The translations under genes were made by a program, and so were the position numbers. Below are positions 1 to 9,105 of a DNA stretch of 22,941 bases, piece after piece (positions within the stretch are counted from its first letter, which is position 1; each line of letters opens with the position of its first letter). Source of the stretch: an uncultured Prevotellaceae bacterium (GTDB lineage Bacteria; Bacteroidota; Bacteroidia; Bacteroidales; Muribaculaceae); the NCBI GenBank assembly GCA_937916085.1, contig CALGGO010000076.1:1-22941 (forward strand). The letters run 5' to 3'. The notes below the pieces were generated by a model that worked only from the letters and a program-made list of their open reading frames with translations, was not told the DNA's origin and ran no database searches.

Positions 1-1
1 G

Positions 2-1087
2 AGCGGCTTTCTTTGCAGGAGTAGCTTTTTTCGCAGTAGCAGTCTTGGCTGTTGTTTTCTTTGCAGGTTCAGCTTTCTTTACTGTCGTTGCGGCTTTCTT
101 CGCAGGAGCCTTCTTTGCAGGAGCAGCCTTCTTTGCAGGAGCTTTCTTCGCGGGAGCTTTCTTTGTGGGAGCTTTCTTTGTGGGAGCTTTCTTCGCGGCT
201 GCTTTCTTGGCAGGAGCCTTCTTTTCTTCAACCTTTTCCTCGGTCTTAGGCTCTTCGGCTTGTGGCTCGGGAGTTGGTTCGGGGATAGGCTCTGGTTCGG
301 GCTCAGGCTCTGGGAATCGCTCTTGTTCGATGCGAGGCTCGTCGGGGTCGTCAAGATGCTCCTTGATATATTGGTCCATAGCAGCTGCTATAGATGGTGC
401 CTTAGTCGAAGTGGTGAAGTCGAGCCTTAGCCCGTTGGCTTTGAGTTCTTCGATAGTCTTGCCGCCCATCACGCCAATGGCGATGTTGCCTTGCTCAAAG
501 TGCGGGAAGCTCTGTATCAGTGATTTCACACCCGACGGAGTGAACAGTATCACCATATCATAGTCGAAGGGCTCATCATTACGGATGACGTTGCTCACGG
601 TGCGGTACATAATTGCCTTGGTGAACTTTATGCTGCCGTCCTCGGGGATATGGAGCTTCTGGTCGTGGACATCGCTGATGGGGTAGAGGTAGGTCTCTTT
701 GTTGTGCTTGGCAAGCAGTGGCAACAACGACTCGGCATGGCCAGTCTCGGTGTAGAAAATTTTGCGCTTGCGGTAGATGATATACTTTTGCAGATAGTGG
801 GCTATTGTCTCGCTCACGCAGAAGTATTTCATCGTGTCGGGAACGTTGAACCTCAACTCTTTACAAAGCCTGAAGTAGTGGTCCACGGCGGTGCGCGCAG
901 TGAAAATCACTGCAGTATGGGCGTTGATGGGGATTTTTGTCTGACGGAATTCCTTTGAAGTCAACCCCTCAATCCTGATGAATGGCCTGAATACCACTTC
1001 AACACCATACTTATTTTCCAAATCGAAATAAGGAGATTTTTTAGATGATGGTTCCGGCTGCGAAACCAAGATTTTCTTAATCTTCAC
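2..1087 (-). CDS. hemD: Uroporphyrinogen-III synthase-like protein with histone-H1-like Lys/Ala tail (partial, runs off left edge)
   Basis: The product reads as a HemD-fold protein (about residues 1-246, ending in the KAPSIAAAMDQYI-type C-terminal helix typical of HemD). An acidic Pro-Glu linker follows (about 253-285), then at least 75 residues of AKKAP/AKKAA/PTKKA repeats up to the window edge. HemD closes hydroxymethylbilane to uroporphyrinogen III; whether this copy does so is not shown, and gut Bacteroidales often lack a full heme pathway (general knowledge). The start is GTG at 1085-1087. It is the only possible start, because an in-frame TAA lies five codons upstream with no ATG between. 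It begins 18 nt after the DUF4271 stop, so the two are probably cotranscribed, a pairing I recall from Bacteroidales genomes. The tail resembles bacterial histone-H1-like C-termini and should bind DNA or RNA nonspecifically (inference). The stop codon is not in the window. Confidence 0.8.
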   Translation of the reverse strand, partial: MKIKKILVSQPEPSSKKSPYFDLENKYGVEVVFRPFIRIEGLTSKEFRQTKIPINAHTAVIFTARTAVDHYFRLCKELRFNVPDTMKYFCVSETIAHYLQKYIIYRKRKIFYTETGHAESLLPLLAKHNKETYLYPISDVHDQKLHIPEDGSIKFTKAIMYRTVSNVIRNDEPFDYDMVILFTPSGVKSLIQSFPHFEQGNIAIGVMGGKTIEELKANGLRLDFTTSTKAPSIAAAMDQYIKEHLDDPDEPRIEQERFPEPEPEPEPIPEPTPEPQAEEPKTEEKVEEKKAPAKKAAAKKAPTKKAPTKKAPAKKAPAKKAAPAKKAPAKKAATTVKKAEPAKKTTAKTATAKKATPAKKAA

Positions 1088-1105
1088 TGTCTCAAATAAT
1101 TATGT

Positions 1106-1972
1106 TTATAATATGCTGCATACATAAACTGTACCGGCAAGAGCCAGGAGAGGGGGTACAATTTCGACGGCGCAAAGGTACAAAATAAAATAGATACTTG
1201 ATGATAAATTGTTGAAAAAAATTCTAAAACCCTTGCAAATAAATACAATTCTACCCAAAATGTATAGGATAATCGCAATTGTCACCATCAGTTTTATAGT
1301 GCTTGGAAAGACGAGGGTAATCACGGCGACTGGGAAAAGCAGCAATCCCAGCACCGCCTGCGATGCCAGGAAGCCTTGCACCCACATGTCGGTGAGGGAA
1401 TCGTTGGCAAAAGTGTAGCCTAAGAGCCTGTAGAGCAGCAGCTGCAAGGTGACAAATATCGCCATGGCGAGGGTGAGTACCAGCACGTGGAGGAACACCG
1501 AGTTCTGGAGTGCTATGGTGAGCGACGGGTTGTACCACAGCAGGCCGTAATACAGCATAATGCCTCCCATCAGGCATGTGTTGGCAATCATGGCTATGAT
1601 GATGCGCGCGTCGCTGCTGGTGTGCTCGGCAAAGAGGTCGTCCTTGCCCTTGGGCGAGAACAGGTAATGCCCCAAGTTGGCGATGTAAGAGCGCCCTAGG
1701 CGATAGCTAGTGAGGAGGAACAGACACGAGAGCAGAAACATGATCATCGACCCGGTGTCGTGCAGTGGCGACGTGTTGTGGGTGCGTGCGTTGCTGCCTT
1801 TGGGCACTTCTATCATTGGCATCTGGTCGATGTGAGCTGTGGCGGTGTCATTGCCCTCGGGTGCCGGAAAGCCGTTGATGTATTGGGCTTTGTGCAGCAC
1901 AGGCGCGGCAACGCTATCGGCAGCTAGTGTCGAAGTGGAGTCGGTGATATTTTGAACGTTCTCGGTGGGCAT
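1106..1972 (-). CDS. DUF4271 domain-containing integral membrane protein
   Basis: 288 aa. The N-terminal ~75 residues are polar and low in complexity. They are followed by several hydrophobic segments: around SMIMFLLSCLFLL, IIIAMIANTCLMGGIMLYYG, VFLHVLVLTLAMAIFVTLQLLL, FLASQAVLGLLLFPVAVITLV, MVTIAIILYILGRIVFI and a final IYFILYLCAVEIVPPLLAL. This is the layout of the Bacteroidetes DUF4271 family, whose conserved end is an 'ILYLCxxExxPxLL' segment, seen here. Function unknown; it sits in the inner membrane. It follows the LOG-family gene by 11 nt and precedes the hemD-like gene by 18 nt, so all three are probably one operon. The pairing with hemD is the best clue to a role but does not give one. 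Confidence 0.85.
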   Translation of the reverse strand: MPTENVQNITDSTSTLAADSVAAPVLHKAQYINGFPAPEGNDTATAHIDQMPMIEVPKGSNARTHNTSPLHDTGSMIMFLLSCLFLLTSYRLGRSYIANLGHYLFSPKGKDDLFAEHTSSDARIIIAMIANTCLMGGIMLYYGLLWYNPSLTIALQNSVFLHVLVLTLAMAIFVTLQLLLYRLLGYTFANDSLTDMWVQGFLASQAVLGLLLFPVAVITLVFPSTIKLMVTIAIILYILGRIVFICKGFRIFFNNLSSSIYFILYLCAVEIVPPLLALAGTVYVCSIL

Positions 1973-1983
1973 CGCGATGATGG

Positions 1984-2571
1984 TTAATATTTTGATTCTA
2001 TGGGTTGTGGAGATTGCTGTAGTTCTTTCTCAACAGTTGCTATGGCTTGCTCGGGAGAGCTGACAAACTGCACAAGGCGGTTGTGGCTCTTGCGCATAAA
2101 ACCTTGGTCTATGGCGGTGGTGAGCATAGCTGCCAGGTGGTCGTAGAAGCCTTGGGTATTGAGCACCACGATGGGCTTTGGTGCTAGGTTGAGCTGCCGC
2201 CAGGTTATGGCCTCAAGCAGCTCTTCCATCGTGCCGCAGCCGCCAGGCAGAGCAATCACCGCCTGGGTCATCTGAGCAAGGGTGAGTTTGCGCTCGTGCA
2301 TGTCGGCAGTGGTGATGATGCGTGTGAGGCGGTCGTAGTGCCAGCCGTTATCGACCATAAACTGTGGTATCACGCCAATGGCCTCTCCGCCAGCGTCGAG
2401 TGCGCCGTCGCTCACGGCACGCATGAGCCCCTCGCAGCCAGCACCGTTGAAGCATGTCCAGCCACGCTGCGCCATGAGCTTGCCCAGCTTGTAGGCGGCA
2501 TCAACATAGTGTTGCTCCAAGTCGCGGCTCGAAGCCCCGAAGACGCAGATATTTATATTCTCAAAAGACAT
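1984..2571 (-). CDS. LOG family protein (TIGR00730): cytokinin riboside 5'-monophosphate phosphoribohydrolase type
   Basis: 195 aa, the usual length for the family. The Rossmann-like fold carries the LOG signature PGGCGTMEE (residues 109-117) and the upstream MHERK motif (91-95), whose Arg and Lys belong to the active site in characterised members. Family enzymes hydrolyse the N-glycosidic bond of nucleoside 5'-monophosphates, releasing base and ribose 5-phosphate. In non-plant bacteria the physiological substrate is usually unknown. The gene starts at ATG 2571, about 150 bp after the Obg stop, and is followed 11 nt later by the DUF4271 gene. The leader between Obg and this gene consists mostly of 7-bp-period repeats (described separately). 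Confidence 0.88.
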   Translation of the reverse strand: MSFENINICVFGASSRDLEQHYVDAAYKLGKLMAQRGWTCFNGAGCEGLMRAVSDGALDAGGEAIGVIPQFMVDNGWHYDRLTRIITTADMHERKLTLAQMTQAVIALPGGCGTMEELLEAITWRQLNLAPKPIVVLNTQGFYDHLAAMLTTAIDQGFMRKSHNRLVQFVSSPEQAIATVEKELQQSPQPIESKY

Positions 2572-2576
2572 TTATA

Positions 2577-2604
2577 AGTTGTGAGTTGCCAGTTATCAGT
2601 TTTC
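2577..2604. repeat. Heptad-period repeat AGTTNNN x4
   Basis: Four consecutive 7-bp units beginning AGTT (AGTTGTG, AGTTGCC, AGTTATC, AGTTTTC) lie immediately upstream of the LOG gene start. They resemble other 7-bp-period tracts in this window in period but not in sequence. Confidence 0.7.
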
Positions 2605-2637
2605 TAGAATTTCTAGATGTTTCTAGAATATCTAGTG
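2602..2637. repeat. Cluster of TCTAGA/CTAG motifs
   Basis: Four CTAG tetranucleotides occur within 36 bp, spaced 9-10 bp apart (TTCTAGAA, TTCTAGAT, TTCTAGAA, ATCTAGTG). CTAG is often under-represented in bacterial DNA, so the cluster is not random-looking. No function is evident. Confidence 0.5.
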
Positions 2638-2638
2638 A

Positions 2639-3946
<1,308 letters not shown>

Positions 3947-3956
3947 AATTTATAGT

Positions 3957-4047
3957 TTTGCCGCGCTTCGCGCTAGTTTTGTCGCTCGCTGGCGCGAGCT
4001 GGTTTGCCGCGCTTCGCGCTAGTCTGCCGCTCGCTGTCGCGAGCTGG
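3957..4047 (-). repeat. Tandem 46/45-bp repeat, each unit with two GC-rich hairpins, in the obg leader
   Basis: Unit 1 is 3957-4002 and unit 2 is 4003-4047. They are nearly identical, with one indel and a few substitutions. Each contains the small hairpin CGCG-CTT-CGCG and a second hairpin GCTCGC-tggc-GCGAGC (unit 2 has the loop tgtc). The substitutions in the second hairpin fall in the loop, so the stem is preserved. The tract is much richer in GC than the flanking DNA and should be transcribed as part of the Obg 5' UTR, ending about 10 nt before the start codon. Confidence 0.85.
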
Positions 4048-4062
4048 TTCTATTTCGGGCTG

Positions 4063-4070
4063 CAAAGTTA
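4063..4070 (-). promoter_or_regulatory. Candidate -7 promoter box for obg
   Basis: On the minus strand the sequence is TAACTTTG, an exact match to the Bacteroidetes -7 consensus TAnnTTTG. No convincing -33 TTTG is seen at the expected 19-21 nt spacing. Confidence 0.5.
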
Positions 4071-4222
4071 CTATATTTTTCTCATTTATTTTTAATTGGT
4101 AGTCAGGATTTATCTCAAAACGGTTTTTTCCTGTTTTTGGATAATTAAAATGCCACGACAAAGGCGGTTGGAATACACAAAGGTAAACCAACCGCTTGAT
4201 GCCGTAAAAGACTATGCTCTTC

Positions 4223-4708
4223 TTAAAATTTAAAATTGATTCCCGCTTGAATGGGGACGCCATTACCATCAGTCCCGGCTTCAGTATTAAATATCATCTC
4301 ATAACCAACCAACAATTGCACAGCAAACTTGTCGGTTATAGAATACTGAATTCCAGGTAGAATTTCAAATCCAAAGGTTTTGAATTTAATGTGATCAGTG
4401 TAGAGATAACTACCGCCACGAGCGACTGCCATTGCTGTAAACTTCGTGTTTTCAATAGGATAGTAACCCCTTGCGTCAATAAGTAAAGGAATAGTTACTG
4501 ACCCTTTCTCTGGGATATAAACACCAGAAGTAAATCCGAGTGAGAAATTTTTGTTAAAACGATAATGAACGCCAACAAGTTCCTGTGCCCACTTTGTTTT
4601 GAATGAATAGCCAGTGTTAACATCAAGGGAAATTCCCTTTTCGTTGTTTTGTGCAAAAATTGTTATACTTGTAAATACAAGCAAGAAAAGTAATGACTTT
4701 AATCTCAT
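4223..4708 (-). CDS. Small outer-membrane beta-barrel protein with signal peptide
   Basis: 161 aa. Residues 1-19 form a typical Bacteroidetes signal peptide (MRLKSLLFLLVFTSITIFA, cleaved before QNN). The rest is alternating amphipathic beta-strands with aromatic girdles (VGVHYRFNKNFSLGFTSGVY, ITDKFAVQLLVGYEMIF) and ends in phenylalanine (INFKF), as expected for an eight-stranded porin-like barrel inserted by BAM. There is no enzyme signature, and substrate or role is unknown. The start ATG at 4708 lies 8 nt downstream of the conserved structured leader at 4717-4956. The gene is AT-richer than its Obg neighbour. About 150 bp between this gene and the Obg promoter show no further gene. Confidence 0.75.
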   Translation of the reverse strand: MRLKSLLFLLVFTSITIFAQNNEKGISLDVNTGYSFKTKWAQELVGVHYRFNKNFSLGFTSGVYIPEKGSVTIPLLIDARGYYPIENTKFTAMAVARGGSYLYTDHIKFKTFGFEILPGIQYSITDKFAVQLLVGYEMIFNTEAGTDGNGVPIQAGINFKF

Positions 4709-4716
4709 AAGATTTG

Positions 4717-4956
4717 GTTATTATCGGGCATCAGTCCTCTACCCATTAATACACAAGAAGCGTGGACTGACTTTGCCACACCTCCTAATGATGGTCGTAG
4801 GAAAAACCTTGATGCAAGATGCAGAACAAACAGCCCACGCTTATAGCGCGAGAACCGTCTTGTTACTCTTGCATCTTTGAAAATTTCCTACGTTTTCATT
4901 AGGCAAGTAAGCAAAACGCTTCTTTATTATCAAAAAGTCTGGATTGTTTCCAATCC
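4717..4956 (-). ncRNA. Conserved ~240-nt structured leader RNA, copy 1 (upstream of barrel protein gene)
   Basis: Read on the minus strand, the 5' hairpin is GGATTG-gaaa-CAATCC (4941-4956). The core AAGAAGCGTTTTGCTTA (4908-4924) follows, then a long helical domain. Its stems are CCTAATG/CATTAGG (4897-4903 with 4784-4790), CGTAGGAAA/TTTCCTACG (4884-4892 with 4796-4804), AAGATGCA/TGCATCTT (4870-4877 with 4816-4823) and a tip CTCGCGCT-ata-AGCGTGGG (4834-4852). Next comes a second conserved hairpin block, GGTGTGGC...CAGTCCACG (about 4761-4782), and a tail ending CGATAATAAC 8 nt before the ATG. Copy 2 at 19833-20072 has the same parts in the same order and nearly the same length. It is probably a cis-acting leader or riboregulator. 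I recognise no named RNA family in it. Confidence 0.8.
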
Positions 4957-4961
4957 GACTG

Positions 4962-4969
4962 CAAAAATA
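4962..4969 (-). promoter_or_regulatory. Candidate -7 promoter box for structured leader copy 1
   Basis: Minus-strand TATTTTTG matches TAnnTTTG. It lies 5 bp upstream of the first hairpin, so the transcript should begin at or next to the GGATTG hairpin. Copy 2 has the same arrangement. No clear -33 element is visible. Confidence 0.6.
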
Positions 4970-5057
4970 GTATTTTTCCCGAACATAAGTGCTATGTCAG
5001 GGAAATTTTTTTGCAAAAAAACAGTGATTTTTTGTATGAACTGGTGTGACTTGGGTC

Positions 5058-5309
5058 TCACTTCAGTAGGTCAACCTGCAAAACCGTTGATATTTTTGCG
5101 ATGGTCTTGAGCGTAAAATTATGTGTACCGCTAACCCACCTCGAAACTTCGTTTTCGGTTTTGCCCATTGCTTGCGCGAGTTGTTTTTGGGTCATGCCAC
5201 GTTCTTTCAATGCTGCGTCAATACGGTCGGCGATACTGAACGACATATCCACAAACAACTGAATCTCTGGTGGAACTTTCTCCACGCATTCACTAAATAA
5301 AGCGTTCAT
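5058..5309 (-). CDS. XRE-family helix-turn-helix antitoxin-like regulator
   Basis: 83 aa. The HTH covers about residues 38-62 (MTQKQLAQAMGKTENEVSRWVSG), followed by the HNFTLKTIAKI segment common in HigA-type antitoxins. Its start overlaps the stop of the upstream reading frame by 4 bp (ATGA, 5306-5309), the usual coupling of a toxin-first TA operon. It probably represses its own operon promoter at 5792-5822 (inference). The reading frame is intact although its partner carries an internal stop. Confidence 0.8.
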   Translation of the reverse strand: MNALFSECVEKVPPEIQLFVDMSFSIADRIDAALKERGMTQKQLAQAMGKTENEVSRWVSGTHNFTLKTIAKISTVLQVDLLK

Positions 5310-5773
5310 AGGTCAAATGCTTTTTCTTCTATTCCTTTAATTTCTGCCACTTCAATAGATATGCTACCCGCTCTTTCTTCGGCTTTCATTATAGCGTCAA
5401 GCTTTTGTAGAGTAATAACATATCCAGATAATTCGTCGCTTTCTTCGTAGGTCTTGGTGTCTTTTACGCCACCATTGCCCATAATTAAGATGCTGTCAGA
5501 AAGCCGCAAGCTATATAAGCGTAAACGGCTTTTGTGTATTGGCAATGCGCCTACACGGTCATTCATCTTCCCTTCGGGTCGAAAGTATCTTTCAAGAAAG
5601 CCATAATTCATCATCCGCTTAATAGCAGCGATGACGATATTAAAGTCTTCTTGAAATGTTGCGTCGCTATTAAACTAGGAAAGAAATTTCTCAAACTCAG
5701 ACACTTCGTTGTCGATGCAGATTGAGAATAAACCTGCAACTTTGGTTTGTTCAAGTGATTTAATCGTTGCCAT
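5306..5773 (-). pseudogene. Toxin-like gene of a TA pair, interrupted by an in-frame TAG at codon 33
   Basis: The frame starts at ATG 5771-5773 and would encode about 155 residues. Codon 33 (5675-5677) is TAG, after MATIKSLEQ...EFEKFLS. Beyond it the same frame continues uninterrupted (FNSDATFQEDFNIVIAAIKR...) to the stop that overlaps the HTH gene. The C-terminal part has a strand-rich LRLYSLRLSDSILIMGNGG segment that resembles RelE/ParE/HigB-type toxin folds, but the family call is tentative. An intact promoter (5792-5822) precedes it. Elsewhere in the window TAG serves as a normal stop (the ATPase gene ending at 9106), so recoding is unlikely. A fragment starting at the internal ATG 5614 (102 aa) could still be translated. 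Confidence 0.7.
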
Positions 5774-5791
5774 TTTGTTCCTAATTTTCTG

Positions 5792-5822
5792 CAAAGTTAC
5801 GACATGTTCTCGATAAAATCAA
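5792..5822 (-). promoter_or_regulatory. Promoter of the TA-like operon
   Basis: Minus strand: -33 TTG (5820-5822), 20-nt spacer, -7 TAACTTTG (5792-5799), then 18 bp to the start codon. An imperfect palindrome around ACATGT lies in the spacer and could be the operator for the HTH protein. Confidence 0.6.
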
Positions 5823-5892
5823 CTTTTATGGTGATTTTTTTGTTTTGGAGAAAAATTTTACACATTAATATAGGAATTGCGAGTTTTTTGTC

Positions 5893-5900
5893 TAATTTTG
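5893..5900 (+). promoter_or_regulatory. Candidate -7 promoter box for topA
   Basis: TAATTTTG matches TAnnTTTG about 93 bp upstream of the topA ATG. The nearest upstream TTG (5877-5879) is closer than usual, so the -33 element is uncertain. A long 5' UTR is implied. Confidence 0.45.
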
Positions 5901-5993
5901 CACCCGATTTTGAGATGAAATGGCATGGTTGCAAATGGTGTGAGCCACGCAACGTGCTGATAACTAAGAAAAAGACGATAATTTTTTTTGAAA

Positions 5994-8321
<2,328 letters not shown>

Positions 8322-8337
8322 GTGCGCTTTGCGCAGT

Positions 8338-8378
8338 TTAGTGTTTAGAGGGGAGAGTTTAAAGTTTAGAGGGGAGAG
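8338..8378. repeat. GTTTAG-type heptad repeat tract after topA
   Basis: Degenerate 7-bp units of the GTTTAGW type (AGTTTAG, TGTTTAG, AGTTTAG) are interleaved with a duplicated AGAGGGGAGAG block. The same heptads form the arms of the foldback element at 19539-19709. A small hairpin TGCGC-TTT-GCGCA lies just before the tract. Confidence 0.6.
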
Positions 8379-8404
8379 TGCTGCTGTGTTGCTCTCTCCT
8401 TTTT
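8371..8404 (+). terminator. Rho-independent-type terminator of topA
   Basis: Stem GGGGAGAG (8371-8378) pairs with CTCTCTCC (8392-8399) with one G-U pair. The loop is 13 nt, and TTTTT follows at 8400-8404. It lies between two convergent genes. Confidence 0.7.
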
Positions 8405-8439
8405 ACTTCATACTTTTTACTTTCTACTTTCTACTTCAT
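8405..8439. repeat. Heptad array (ACTTNNT)x5
   Basis: Five 7-bp units (ACTTCAT, ACTTTTT, ACTTTCT, ACTTTCT, ACTTCAT) end next to the stop codon of the minus-strand LUD gene. This is a shorter relative of the array at 2646-2719 in the same position relative to a gene end. Confidence 0.85.
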
Positions 8440-8440
8440 T

Positions 8441-9079
8441 TTAGTATCCAAAGTCTTCTCCCACTAGCACCACTGTGTGGCGGCCCTGGTTGCGGCTGTT
8501 GCGCAGCAGGTGGATGTAGCTGCAGATGCTCTCGGGGCTGTTGCAGTTGTGGCACACACCATCGACACGGCATGGCGTGGCGATGTCGAAACGCTGCGCG
8601 TTGATGGGCGACGCCGTGCTGCGTGCGCGGGCGATGGCGGTCTCCACGGTGGGTGCCACCTTGTTGAGGCCAACAATGAATATCACTTTCTTAGGACCCC
8701 ACGATATTGCCGCAACGCGGTTACCGTTACCGTCGATATTGACGATGACGCCGTCCTCGCTGAGGGCGTTGGCACTGCTCAGGAACACGTCGGCGCTGAA
8801 GGCGCGCAGATACATCTGCTGCTTCTCCTGCGGGTCATCAACCACGTCACGGTCAAGCACCTCGATGGTGCCGCGCTCCTTTAGCGCCTGCGGAATGCCG
8901 AGGTCGCGCACTGTCATTGAGCCTCCCCATGTCACACTGCTGCCGTCGGCAATGAGGTCCATCACTTTGCTCACCGCCTCTTGCGCTGTGGGGCAGTAGA
9001 ATGCCTCGATGTTGCGGCGACGCAGGTTCTTCACTAGCTTTTCTCCCAGCAGGTTGTTTCTTATTTCAAGTGGTGTCAT
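8441..9079 (-). CDS. LUD domain (LutC/YkgG-like, DUF162) protein
   Basis: 212 aa. The sequence has the LUD-domain pattern: an N-terminal helix, SVTWGGSMTVRDLGI (about residues 48-62), a central FLSSANALSEDGVIVNIDGNGNRVAA segment and VIFIVGLNKVAPTVETAI. The C-terminus adds a Cys cluster (CRVDGVCHNC...SIC), which suggests an iron-sulfur or metal site, as in some single-domain LUD proteins of anaerobes (inference). Related LutC subunits act in lactate oxidation, but no lutA/lutB partners are in the window, so the substrate is open. The gene converges on topA and shares the terminator region. Confidence 0.85.
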   Translation of the reverse strand: MTPLEIRNNLLGEKLVKNLRRRNIEAFYCPTAQEAVSKVMDLIADGSSVTWGGSMTVRDLGIPQALKERGTIEVLDRDVVDDPQEKQQMYLRAFSADVFLSSANALSEDGVIVNIDGNGNRVAAISWGPKKVIFIVGLNKVAPTVETAIARARSTASPINAQRFDIATPCRVDGVCHNCNSPESICSYIHLLRNSRNQGRHTVVLVGEDFGY

Positions 9080-9105
9080 AGTGGTAATGATGATTATGTG
9101 AATGT

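Noticed and set aside
45..563. 172-aa plus-strand open frame rich in FFAGAF repeats
   Set aside because: It is the antisense of the Lys/Ala repeat tail of the hemD-like gene. The minus-strand frame runs through a recognisable enzyme domain.
3973..4269. 98-aa minus-strand frame ending in an ARDSERQTSAKRG-type repeat
   Set aside because: Its repetitive C-terminus is the translated tandem hairpin of the obg leader, and its start lies within the barrel-protein gene. No independent coding signal.
4908..4924. Long-range pairing of AAGAAGCG with CGCTTCTT (about 4754-4761) in leader copy 1
   Set aside because: The pairing is perfect in copy 1, but copy 2 has CGTATTGT at the same place, so the pair is not conserved. 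A local hairpin AAGC-gtttt-GCTT fits both copies.
5675..5677. Amber codon reassigned to an amino acid
   Set aside because: TAG terminates the intact ATPase gene at 9106-9108, and no suppressor tRNA is visible. A nonsense mutation is simpler.
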